A DNA stretch of 64,000 nt. It comes from Cyprinodon diabolis (taxonomy: Eukaryota; Chordata; Actinopteri; Cyprinodontiformes; Cyprinodontidae). Position numbers and translations under genes: made by a program. Every line of letters begins with the position of its first letter. The first letter of the stretch is position 1. Location of the stretch: positions 19,234,126-19,298,125 of the forward strand of contig CM060064.1 of NCBI GenBank assembly GCA_030533445.1, in the 5' to 3' direction. Shown here piece by piece: positions 1-12,800 of this stretch. The notes beneath the pieces were generated by a model. It ran no database searches. It was not told the DNA's origin and worked only from the letters and a program-made list of their open reading frames with translations.

Positions 1-1570
1 TAAAATGGGGAAGTTTGGATCAAGGAATTGAACTGACTTAATTGTTTTCTTAAATTTCATGTTAAAAAAAAACAGTAGGTATTCAAAATCTCTTGAGTGA
101 CCCTTAATTATTCAGCTTTAACACCAGGACCACCGCAAGATAACAGGAAACGTTCCTTCTGTAGTCCATTATTGGGCCGCTGGCTCAGTCACAGAACCTG
201 GCTTACCTCAGCAGGTAAATGATTGGGACATTCTCAGCTCTGTGCTTGGCTGATGAAGATATCTTAGATCGAGTGAGGAGTCTGAGAATGGAAGCTCTTC
301 TTTTTAGTCTAGCTCACTGTTTGCCGTTGTGACTCATTATTTTTGATTAAATACTGGGTGACAAACATGAACTGAATATATCTAAGATGTGAAAGTAAAA
401 CTGAAACTCTGCAGTGCTTTACACAAAAATGGAAAAACTTTTCAGTTTGTTAATTTTTTTTTTCCTGGATTTTTGGATTTATGAATTATTAAGATCAATT
501 ATAGGGGAGAGCTTGACATTTATTGAGAGGCTTTAAAACTAAACTTGCTTTGAGCATGACACTTCATAGTCATAAAAACGTGATATTTTGGAGTATGTGG
601 GCAATAAGAATCCAACACAACCTCTAAAAAGTATTGGAATTGCATTTTGTTCCCAGAGCTCATACACTGTTAGGCAAGTTGTATTTTTGAGGATTATTTT
701 TATTATTCGAACACAATTTTGTTCTCAATCAACCCAAATGACTTTAATATTGAAGCTTAAAATTTTTGGGAGTTGATGGGTTTTTTTTGTTTTGTTTTTT
801 TCTTTTAGATTTGGCCATTTTATGAGAATGTCTGTGTGTGCAGAATTATTAGGCAATGTAATAAAAAAAACAAATATATACCCATCTCACTTGTTTATTT
901 TACAGTATTTAACCAATATAACAACTCAAAATTCAGAAAAAAACATTTGCGACATTCGAAAACAAAAACACAAACAAAAAACTTAGATTAGCAATTTCAA
1001 AACTACTGCACCCCTCTGAAAGACATCTTACAATTCTTGACTTTTCAGATTCTATCAAATCTCTTTTCTTGCCAAAGGAAAGGAAGTTGCCTAATAATTA
1101 AGCACATCTTATACAGGGTGTTGATGTCATTAGGCCACACCCCTTCTAATTAGAGAGATGCACACCACCTGATTTACTTAATTGGTAGTTGGTTTTCAAG
1201 CCTATACAGCTTGGAGTTGGACAGCATGCATGAAAAGGATGATGTGGTCGAAATACTCATTTGCCTAATAATTCTGCACACAAAAAAGTTCTTGTAGGTG
1301 AATGGTCATTTTTCAAGCCTCCACATGCACTACACAGCTGCTATTATTACTAGAAATATTTAAAGAAACATTATTGAAAGGCATGGCTTTCAAATTCTAA
1401 AAGATTCACACAATCCGTTTTAGAAAGTACTCATCAGCACACCTTCAAAGTGCTTAGGGACAAAAAAGCAGCGTAATGACTTGTAAGTCCTCCAGGTGCT
1501 AGAATCTTTAAGGCTGCTGTAAAGTAGGATCCCAGACGTCCAATCTCTTTTCTTCTTTCTGATGTTTCAG
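1..1570 (+). other. adamts16 intron (5' part of window)
   Basis: No host exon was recognised before the acceptor at 1569-1570. Apart from the MITE at 835-1282 the sequence is AT-rich with poly-T and poly-A runs, and no gene is supported. Confidence 0.6.
835..1282. mobile_element. 448-bp MITE with perfect 22-bp terminal inverted repeats
   Basis: The 22 bp at 835-856 (core GCAGAATTATTAGGCAA) are the exact reverse complement of 1261-1282. No coding capacity is visible inside. A partial internal copy of the end motif (TGCCTAATAATTAAGC) lies near 1089. It is in the adamts16 intron about 290 bp before the first exon of the window. The superfamily is undecided because I see no convincing target-site duplication. 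Confidence 0.8.
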
Positions 1571-4500
1571 GATATCTGCAAGGCTCTGTGGTGCCACCGT
1601 GCTGGGAGGAAGTGTGAAACCAAATTCATGCCAGCTGCTGAGGGCTCTGCCTGTGGCCCCAATATGGTGATCATGTGTTGTGTGTGATCATATTTGGAGG
1701 ATCCGATACACTTTTAAAGGCCTTTTCACCAGAAAAATATCACATGAGCACAAAAGGAGGCATTTTTCATCCGCTTATCTTGAAGCATCACAGACAAAAA
1801 ACATCCCTGTGCTATTGAATCAAGTCACTGATTTTGTCGTTTTTTTTCCTTTTGTCCATCACTCCCTGGCAACATCTTTATAAAAAAAATCGGCCAACAA
1901 AAGGAAGAAAACAAGAGCCTCTTAGACACATTTCCCTGTGGTTTGGGTAAAGAAATAAGTAATCCAACAGCAAAAATCTATCAAATGAGAACATAAAAAG
2001 TGACATTTTTACAGTCCTTTCAGAAATAATAGACTGGGCTGATGCAGGAGTAAATTCTGCCTCCGAGACAAGGGTTTTTGTTTTTTTTGTTTTTTTGTGT
2101 GCTGCTAAACATTATGAACTGTGCAGCACTCGGTGGGGGGGGGGGGTTAAGCTTGTAAAAAGTGATGTCTCATACAGAGACAAACACATTCCATCTCCAA
2201 AGGATACCACAGACCCCTGAGTCAGTAAATTGCATGAGACAAAAAGCTCCAGTAATTGATGCTGTGACTGCCTTCATACATGCTATAGTAAAAGCTCAAA
2301 TTTATTGAGCATTTTACGGTTATATGGTGATAATACTTCCACAGAGTTTTGCCATTTAAAAACAAAAGCCTTGAACTTAGTGACACCGCTGTCATGTTTT
2401 AGGGAGAACCTTTTAAATTCACCCAGAGGCTGATATCATAGGTTCTAGCATAAAAACCACCTGCACCTTCATTTTTTCCTGAAGGACCAGCTGGTTTGTA
2501 GCTGAAGTTGCAGAAATGTTTCGCAGTGTTCTTTGTTTATACTTCGTTTCAATCCCCCCACATAGAACACCAAGGGCCTCCTTCCTAACAGCCCATCATC
2601 TGTGTTTGGTCATAGTTTTACATTGGAAATTTTAATCCCGCTCTTTCGCCTGAAAATGCAATTAACTGAGCACAATGACAGTTTCCTATAGGAATCCGTG
2701 GTACTTAACTGCAAGGAAAAAAAAACTATGGGGAAAATCAGCAGTTCTAGTGATTAGTGAGACAGATAGCATAATTTAAAGGTATCTATGTTCACGTTTA
2801 TCGATTACTGTAAAAATGTCCATAGCTGTATATTGGTTATTTATTCTCCAGGTACACAGTTTTTATAAAACACTTTATAGTACATTATTTTATTTTTTAT
2901 GTTTTAACTCTTCACTATTATGTTATTCTTATACATTTTTAAGGCATTTTCTGTGACTGTTTTATCTATATTTTATTTGCTGCTGTAAAAACCAGAATTT
3001 CCGCATTGTGGGACAGTAAAGGGTGTTTCTATTCTTTTTTATTCTATTCTATTTTATTTAAGGACGCTCATAACCTAATCATTTACTAATGATTTAAAAA
3101 GTGTACTATGAATATGCAGTTTTTTTTAATACACATTATACCAAGTTGGTATTCCAAATAGCACACTGTAAAAAAAATTAAAAAATTGCCCACTTTGTGG
3201 TTTATCAAGTTCCCTTTCTGTTTCCCTGTCTTTCCTCCTCAGTGGTGTCGTAGGGGCCACTGTGTGAAGCAGGGTGATGAGGGCCCCAGGCCTCAGCATG
3301 GTCACTGGTCTGAGTGGTCATCATGGTCTAAGTGCTCTCGTAGCTGTGAAAGTGGTGTGACCTATCGAGAGAGGCAGTGCAATAACCCCAGGTAAAACAA
3401 ATACCAGGTTTTAATTTTTAGTTTAGGCCGGTGCTGTATTCTTATTAACTAAATCACGCTTTTGCTCATCCATATGTGTGTCTTCATGAAGATAACATTT
3501 TAGTCCCTAATTTATCTGATTTATCTGCTTAAACCATCTTACATATTCTGGAGATATTTCCATGTATTCTCATCAATTCACTGTTAGGAAATTACAGGCT
3601 CTATTTATATTTCTTCTGTCAAAGAATGTTTGGTTCATATAGCAGATAAAGGCAGATATATGGCCTAAACTTTGTTTGCAAGCATGAAATGCAGCCCTGA
3701 AAAAGCTGTAATGGGAAAGTTACAGTCTGAATTCACAGATGCAGAATACCGGAAACTAAAGGTTTTGCAAGTGTGGTCGGAAAATCAGTGTCCCATCACA
3801 TCCCTTCTAATATTAATAGCAGTGCTGATATATTTACTAATAAAAAGTATTCACTCAAGAAGAGACCTGCAAGGCTGAATATGGGTGTTATCTTACTGAT
3901 GCCTCAGAAGCTGTTTTCCAGTTTTAGAGGTTTTGGTCAGAGGCTGAAATCTTTAGACTTAAGGTTATTTAAAAAAATCCTCCTGTTTGTGGAAACTGTC
4001 TACTTTATCTGTGAGAGTCTCTTTATGTATTTCTCAAATAGTTATTAAAATCCTGTGTGACCAGAACAGACATAAACATTGGGAAGACTCTATCTGTTCC
4101 CCTGTCGAGGATTAATAAATGCTGGCTTGAATGCCAGATCTCAATTACGTGTTAAATAAGACAGACATTTTTTCCATCAACAAAATTAATGGTAACCAAA
4201 TGCTACAGTCCTCAGCAAATACCATAGTTATAACCCCATTAAAGACAACATTATGCAGATGTTCTGTCTGCACTAATGAAGATTTATTCACCTCAAAATG
4301 CTATTTGATGTAGCTGAAATAACTTTGAACACACCCCTGTACTCTGTGTAATAAAACTACAACTTACTTGACCACTTGGGAGAACTAAGCATATGTATAC
4401 GTCTGTACTTTCAACCCAGATTTGTTAAGCATTTTTTTCAAAAGAAAAGAAAATCTGAGACTGTTGTCATGGTAAAAAGCAACTTACTTATTAAGACAAT

Positions 4501-6835
4501 CAATTTTAATCGACAGGGCTTCATATACTTCCCATCCATCACAGGACATTTAAAGATATATCATTTTATAATGTATATTATAAAATGTTCTTAATTGCTG
4601 TATGTTTAAACTAATTTTAATGTTTTTTCTAGTTATATAGGCATATATTGATATATTAAAGGGTTGTTCAGAGCAGGCGTAATTGCAGGGTTGATATAAA
4701 ATTGTATTTATAGTGCACAAGCCTACTGGACAAAAGCTTGAAAAAAAAATGGTATAACATTAAGTATGTCAAGTAGAAACAAGTTTTTTTAAACATAACA
4801 GTTTTTAGGTGTTAGGTTTAAGGTTATGGTTTTGAGGAAGTATTCAGACATATGTCAACAGAAATGAAACCTTAGGTGGCAGTAGCGAATAATATAAGGG
4901 TGTTTTGGCAGTGTTGGCATAGAGGGTTAGAGCAGTGTGCTTGTGCTATTAGAAGCTTGCCAAGTTCGATCCCTGCAGGCTCCACTCTGTGTTCCTGAGC
5001 AAGACACTTAACCCCACACTGCTCCCCGGGCGCCACACAATAGCAGCCCACTGCTCCCCAAGGGGATGGGTTAAATGCAGAGATGGAATTAAACTCATTG
5101 TGGGACAATAAAGGGATTCACATTTTTGAAGGTTGTCTAGCCTAGAGTGCTCCCCTGGGGTCAGCTAAACTAGCTGCTCTTTGTACATGATTTCAAGTTT
5201 TCGAAACTTTTCTTTTCATATTTGACTCTATTGCACCCAAATTAAGGTGTTACTTATTTGTCCGAACCTAGAAAAGGCTAAATTAAAGCTTAAAACAAGG
5301 TAAGCAAGCTCATATTTGAAGCTAGATAATAGAGGTGCATGGGGTATTTAATGAGGCTTCCTCTGGTGACTGGCCAAAGGAGAATTATTTATGTCTGGTT
5401 AAATAATTTTATCTAATCTTACCTTATTCAAATGATAAATCTAAGGAGATTTACCTCTAAGTAGTAATAAAATAACAAAGTTTTAATATAAAGTTCCCTT
5501 CTAGCATTAAATATCACTCTTTGGCAAAGTTTCCTGCATCTGGATGTCTCCTTGTTACTGAAATAGTAGACATATTCATGTGTGTTGCTTCATAATTATA
5601 GGTTCATCCATTACCTTCTTCATCAACTACAAAAATAATTGAAAGGGCAGTAAGTGAACCCACTCACAAATATTAGGACCCCCTCTTTATTAGTTCCTAT
5701 GTTTAAGAAAATGTGGCAAAGGAGCAAAAGGACAGAAGGCAGAAAAAAGATAAACAGAGAAAAGAAAAAAGAAGAAAAATTAATGAAGAATGTTGATAAA
5801 TAAAATTATATATTTTGCGATTAAGGTATAGATAAGTGAAAATATGATCTGTTAGGTTGATAGAGAGTACAATTGTACCCTCGAAGGGAATTTTGGAAAA
5901 GCAGCCCCAGGATATACACCTGTGATAGAGGCCTCAACAAAGCACTCTCACACACAGATGGAGATACACTCATGTACTTGTCACAACAGGACAATGAGGT
6001 CCATTGTGGTTTGTAACATTCTTCACTTTACATTTTTGCATAATCTAGCGCATCAGAAGAATCCTAAAGATTTTCTTTTTCAGGACTGTTCCAAGCATGT
6101 GAGTCGAAACGGTGTACATACCATATGTTTTCACCTATTTTTTACAGACCTACGAATGGTGGGAAGTTCTGTGATGGCTCTTCTAGATCATACAAGCTTT
6201 GTAACACTGTGGATTGTCCCCCCAACACTACTGATTACAGAGCACAACAGTGTGCTGAGTTTAACAGTAAACAGTTTAGAGGATGGTACTATACCTGGAG
6301 ACCTTACACTAGAGTGGATGGTGAGAAATTCTTACCTACTTCCTCTTTTATAACATAAGAGAACATTAGATTTGGCAATTAACTGGGACTTTTGCTTATA
6401 TTTAATGTGGATATTCTTTTTTAGATCAAGATGTTTGCAAGCTTTACTGCCTTGCTGAAGGATATGATTTCTTCTTTGCCCTGGCCAGCAAAGTTAGGGA
6501 TGGGACACTTTGCTCGAAGGATAGTTCCAATGTCTGTATTGATGGACTCTGTGAGGTAATCTTCCTCAATTTTCCAAAACAAATCAAAGTTTTACGGTTG
6601 GTTTGTTATGTCTATTTAAAGTGTGAGCTCAACAGTGAGGTCTTTTAGTCTGAGTTGTAAATTTTGTGAAAGGATTAAGCAGTAGGTGGTGTCCCTGTCT
6701 CACAGCTACTTTCATGTTTATGAACATAAAATGTTGACCTGTCACCAGCTCAGGATATATGTAGTCATTTTAAACTGCTTTCATATTTCATGCAATATAA
6801 TAGTTTATGTACTTAATCTCACTCGCCTTAAAAAA

Positions 6836-6897
<62 letters not shown>

Positions 6898-9800
6898 TTA
6901 TATATGCATGTTTTGTTTTTTTTTCCCGTAGAGAGTGGGGTGTGACCGCGTTTTGGGTTCAGCAGCTGTGCCTGATGCTTGTGGTGTGTGTAAAGGAGAC
7001 AACTCCACCTGCAAGATCTATAAAGGACAGTACACAAAGCAGCATTATACCAACCGTAGGTGATCTCAACGAACTGTTCCGATGACTACAGTTGGTGCTT
7101 TTATTTTATTTATATTTGTGGTATTTAATTTTTTTAACTCTTCAGAAAGTTCAAAATTTTCATTTCAGGCATCAAACATTTGTTTTAACAGCTAAATGGA
7201 AGCTAAACCGGAGTTTCAAAAGATATTCATATTTCATAATATGGCATTGTTAGTTGAGCGGAATGTATTGTGTTAATATATTTTTTCATAAGCTTTCTAA
7301 TCATTTTTGACTGTGCTGTTCCTCTGTGCCACTATATATGATTAATATGATTTCCTGTTAAAAAAAAAAGCATATGTGGTTAGACTTAATCAAAAACTCT
7401 TTACTGCCAAGCAGTATTTTTAGTCTTTAATGCCACACAGACAAGCAAACATAGGTAATATAACAAATGTTCATAATAACATGCACTGTTGAAGGATTAC
7501 ATTTGGCTGTTGACAAATTTAGAGTCAACGTTAAAAAGATAAATATCAACGGAAATACTTATTTTTAATGAAATGTCATATGTTGGGGGTTCTAGTTTTC
7601 TCTTTGTGAGAGAAACCTGTATTATAAATGGAAATGGAAAGCAGTTGCTGTTATAGTAACATAGTGACACCCCATGTCATGTCAAACTGTGCCACAGAGC
7701 CAAAGCAATCCACATCAAATGTTTGCCCATTTAAAAAAAATATATTTATACAATCAAATAAAGAGGACCCTCCCTTTTGGGATTAATTACTTTTTTCTCT
7801 CTTTCCTTACTGGTAGTCTCTGTCTATTTGAAGAAGATGCAGCAAACCAGCCTTTTGTGTTGTTTTTTCAAGTTTTTGTTTAAAGTTTGCCTTCTGTTTC
7901 ATTAGAGTACTATGGGGTCGTAACCATCCCTGCAGGAGCTCGGAGCATCCGTGTCATGGAACTAAATACCTCCAGCTCCTACCTGGCTGTCAGGGACACT
8001 GAGAGACACTACTACCTTAATGGCCGTTGGACGGTGGATTGGCCAGGGCGTCACTCCATAGCTGGAACAGTTTTTGAATATAAGAGACCATATAACAGAC
8101 CAGAAAGTCTCATATCAACTGGAACTACAAATAAGACACTGGTGATAGAGGTGAGGACATTAATTACTAAGGAAATGTTGTTTTGATGATTGACTGCTAA
8201 CAGCTTATTTCTCTTTTAGGTGTTGTTGCAGGGCTGGAATCCTGGCATTCATTGGGAGTATTCTCTAAAGAAAACTGATGAAAAGATGAATAGGAACCAC
8301 ATTAAACATAGTTATACTTGGGCTATCATACGCTCTCAATGCTCAACAACTTGTGCTGGAGGTAAATTTTGTTTTTGTTTGCCAAGTTGGATATAGTTGC
8401 ATTTAAAAGCTGTTTACTTTAACCTTGATCTTTGCTGGATTAAAAAAAAAATAAAATAAGAGGATGGTTTGGGCAGGATTTGAACTGTCTAGCCTGACCA
8501 ACCTGTAATAAGGTTGGTCAGGCTAGGTCTCCATTTGGCTTCAGGTTAAATGGAGAGTAGAGTGCCCCCATCATTATTGATGAGAAACTAAAGGCTGGGA
8601 CCACTCAAGTGGAGACCCTCTATTAGACAAACACAAAAAGCAAGCATGTACATGCCTGTATCTCTACCGTCGCTGGACTTTGATCCATTAAGGCATGGTA
8701 TTGTACACAAATACTCAAACACGCTTATAGACACACACGAATGTGGTTGCAGGTAATATGTGGCTGAAGGTTAAGGAACATTGATGAATCTGAGTGTGTC
8801 TATTTGGTCCTGTGTGTTTTTTAACTTTTTAACTACACCCATCTGTATATATGTGCACATGCAGTTACTTGGCTCAATTAAGGTGAACAAAGCCCCCAGT
8901 GTAGTGTTCCTTCTGGCTGACCCTGAAGGTTAGAGTTCCCATTCTCATCTGTTGCTGTCCACCCCTATCTCCACTTCTTTGTGTCCTGATTGGAGGCTGT
9001 GATGGAAGTGGATGGGGGAGGTGTGTGGGGGCTGCTTTATTAAAGGGTGTGACTGACTAACTGACCTATTTGAGTAAAGATGTGCAGAGTGACCTTGCCT
9101 TAGGGTGAATAACATCTCATGACTAGAGTACCCGGTCACGTAAAATAAACACTTGACTTTCAGCAGATGTCAAAGGATGGAGAACGGTGCGTGGTGTTGT
9201 TTTAATTAGAATGAAAATGTGTGTTTAATACTAATGAAAAGAGTTACTTTAACAGTGAAAAATACTGTATATACACCGGAAATAATTGTTTATTTTCATG
9301 CGTAGCACGAGGCAGTTAAAGAACACATGTTCATTTCTTCTCTACAAATGATGTAAGCTTTTCAGATTGAGACATATTGCTGTTATGTTAAAATATTTTG
9401 ACTTCTCCATTTAGTGCAGCTTGTGTTATTTTGCCATGTTTAGCAATGTAGAGGAAAAATCTAGATCCATTTGCATTTTTCTTTTCATGTCAATTTAACA
9501 GCTCACGTGAAACTTATTAGTTCTTTGCTAAAGAAATTTTATTTAGTAGTCTATTTCTCCAAACAGGACATATGAGCACCAAGTCGGCATGCTACAAAGA
9601 CATGAGACTTCAGGTGAACGTGTCGTACTGCAATCCCAGAACTAGACCAGCAGCTGGAGTGATACCCTGTAACACACACCCATGTCCTGCAAGGTCAGTT
9701 TTGTGTGTTATGGTAATTTGGATATTATCTCAGAGAAGTGAATACTCTAAGCCTGTTGAAGTGCTCTTCTACACTTTATGCTATGTTCAGAACACGTGCA

Positions 9801-12800
9801 ATAGAAACGGCAAAAAAGCGCCTGCTGCTTAATTGTTTTCTGCTTATACACATTAAGGTCAGACGCGGCTCAAGAGCATACTGATGCTCCTGAAGCACGT
9901 CCAGTAAAGTGTGTTCAGATGCCTCTGATGCTTCTGCTGCTCCTCTGTTCAATGACAGAGAGCGGCTTTGCTATTGTTTGTGGCAGCTGGAAGTAGATGT
10001 TAGCGATTTTCATGTACATAATCCAAACTGCAGGCACCAGAATAATTAAAGTGAACAGATTTTTCCAGCAGGTGTCAACATTTCAAGTTAATTTAGGCGT
10101 TAATAAACTGTTTCAGTGGAGTCAGCTGTGTCTGTCTCCCTGCCAGCTCCCAGATCAGCTTCTCCGATTGGTTTATGTGGCGCATTGAGCAGCAAAAGTT
10201 CAATTTTTTCAACTTGAGCAGCTGCTGTGAAGTGCGTCATGTATGTCAGATGCTCAGAAGCTCATGAGGGGCTGCTCCTGCTGCTCCAAGTGCGCTGCAG
10301 GACCTTTTGATGTGCATCAACCATTGATTTTGCATGTAAACAGGCTGCTTCAGTAGCATGCGGTGTGGGCGTTGCGTTACTCATTTTATATCCACCAATA
10401 TCATATACAAATTTCCTGTACAATATATAAGAAACAGATATTAGTATCATGGGAATGGTTGAAAACTCTGATATTATTAGCTCTGCATCAGTACTGCACA
10501 AGTATTGTGATTGTGTACCATCTAACTCACTCATCAAAGATATTATTAAAATTCTGTTTATTTATACAGTGCCAATACACAAGATGCATATTGTCAAGTT
10601 CAACACCTTTCACAAGTAAAGTGCACACATTGCAAATTTACTTGCAAACAGTGTAGTCAAGTTTAGTTTATTATTTAAATGGGTTAAAACATTCAAATCT
10701 TAGCATTACTAACAACAGTACACTGTCTCTTCAATTTTGTTGTTGACTTTAAAGCAATCTCTCATACTGACTGTGCATTCAGAGACAACACAGGATGAAT
10801 CCTCCAGTAGAAACTGTAACAGTGTGAAAAGGCATCAGTTGCCTTGTTTTCTCAAACCCTAATCGTTCAGAACGAAAAGTAAGAGGTCCGTGGCAATAGC
10901 AGCTAGGCAGATAAGCTCTGAGACAGCATTATGCTCTGAAAGATGGGGCCAAGTGTATCATCTATTAAAAAAAACAAAAATACCTCAAGTTATTGGCAAC
11001 AGCAGCTCAGATGATGTCCCTTCCAGGAAGGTGCCAGAATGCCAGGAAAGATTTGGGTTTTATGCATACAAAACACAGAACCTAAAGTTCAAGGCTGAAT
11101 TACCCTAACTGTAAGATTTATGAAAAAGGAAAGTTTTAAGCCTGGTCTTAAAGGTACACAGGATGTGCCTCACTAAGTGAAACTGGAAACTGGTGCCACA
11201 AGAGAGGAGCAAGAAAAATAAATAAATCTTTCTCCCATTCTACTTTTAAAAACACTAGAATGCCAGATTACAGTTGTGGCCTGGAAATTGTTTTGTTAGG
11301 AACATGTCACAATCGGATCTCCCAATTTTAAAAGGTGTTTCATATGTGAGAAGGATAATTTTTGATTCCGTCCCGGAATTAAAAGGGAAACAATCAAGCC
11401 AAGTTAATTATGATCATGTTTTTTAATTCTCATTAGAACCCTTGCTGCATCATTCAGAATAACCTGAAGGTTTCCAACTGCGGTTTGTCAGCTTTCTGAA
11501 GTGAAGAATTACAATAGTCCAGTCTTGAAGACAGGCCAGCTGACAAAATAATAGGATATAGGCCGTCACCCATAGCATTCATATTTTGTATGTTTATGTA
11601 ACAGCAAATTTTCTATGCAACTTAAATAGTAAGCCTATGTGCAGTAGTTATTTGCAAACAAAAAGTATTTTTGCCATAAGTTTGAGGGGCTGGTCCTACC
11701 CTAGGACAGGGGCCACTCACCTGCTTGTCTACCATTGTTGGGTGTCATACTTGAAGTGACAGTGTATGGACACTTTTTTTCAGTCAAACTGCTAGGGTGG
11801 ATTTTTTTTTTGTTGCCTTTTTTACAATATTCCAGAAGTAAAATGAGGTCTAGAATGTGTTTAATATGACATTAGGATTACAGGTGCTAATAAAAAAAAA
11901 AAAAAACAATAAGGAAAACACTTTATTCCTAATATGATAATAATGGCTAAATTGATGTCATTAACATTAACTGACTGATTAAGCAGTTCCTTTTTTTTTT
12001 AAGCATCTGGTCTGAAGATGACACCTTCTTTCTTATTTGAATTTAAAAGTAGAACATTAGCCTAATCAAGCTTGTATGTCTTCAAGACACGTCTGTATTC
12101 TGACTAAATGACTGGCATAAGCAGGGTTGATTGACAAATATAGCAGTGGAACAGTATCCCATGTAATTTTATTGATAGGAAGTGTGTAAGGAAACATCAT
12201 TTAAATGAGCATTTTGGAATTCATCAGAAAAATAAGATTTAAACTACCCTAGTATCAGCCCCAGATATAATCAGCATGTTCAAGTCTTTTTAAGACAGTG
12301 CTGTTGATGAATGTGAGTAAGTAAGCCAGCAGATGGTGAACTGCGAGCAGACAACCGTAGTCTGCTTATTTTGCCAGATGGGGAAAGAAAATGCTTTTCA
12401 ACCAATATCAGAATGAAGGTTAGGCATATATTGCTTTATTTGTAAATAAAAATGTATTTTTTATGTTTTGTTGGAGTAGTTTTATTAATGCATCCAGAGG
12501 TTCTGAGTTAAAGTGGGGCTTGAACTCAAACCCCATGGACTGCCACTCTGGGTCCCTGAGCAAGACCTTTAACCCCACACTTCTCCCCGGGCGCCGCACA
12601 ACGGCAGCCCACTGTTCCCCAAAGGGATGGGTTAAATGCAGAGTTCCTTTTGTTGCTCTGTAGTTGTGACAGTGTAATGAAAATAAAAAATAAAAAATTT
12701 AAAAAAGCTGAAACCGAAAAAAAGGCTAAGCTTTTGAAACATTGTCGAAAAATAGGGCGACAGTGACGTCAGGTGTAGGAGTTTGCCCTGAATTCGAAGG

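Noticed and set aside
6686..7085. Open frames across the TA repeat on both strands
   Set aside because: They are tyrosine/isoleucine repeats translated from (TA)30. The real exon starts at 6932 in a frame that joins the flanking ADAMTS exons.
8489..8526. A microRNA precursor
   Set aside because: A 16-bp stem with a 6-nt loop is shorter than a normal precursor, and no flanking pairing extends it.
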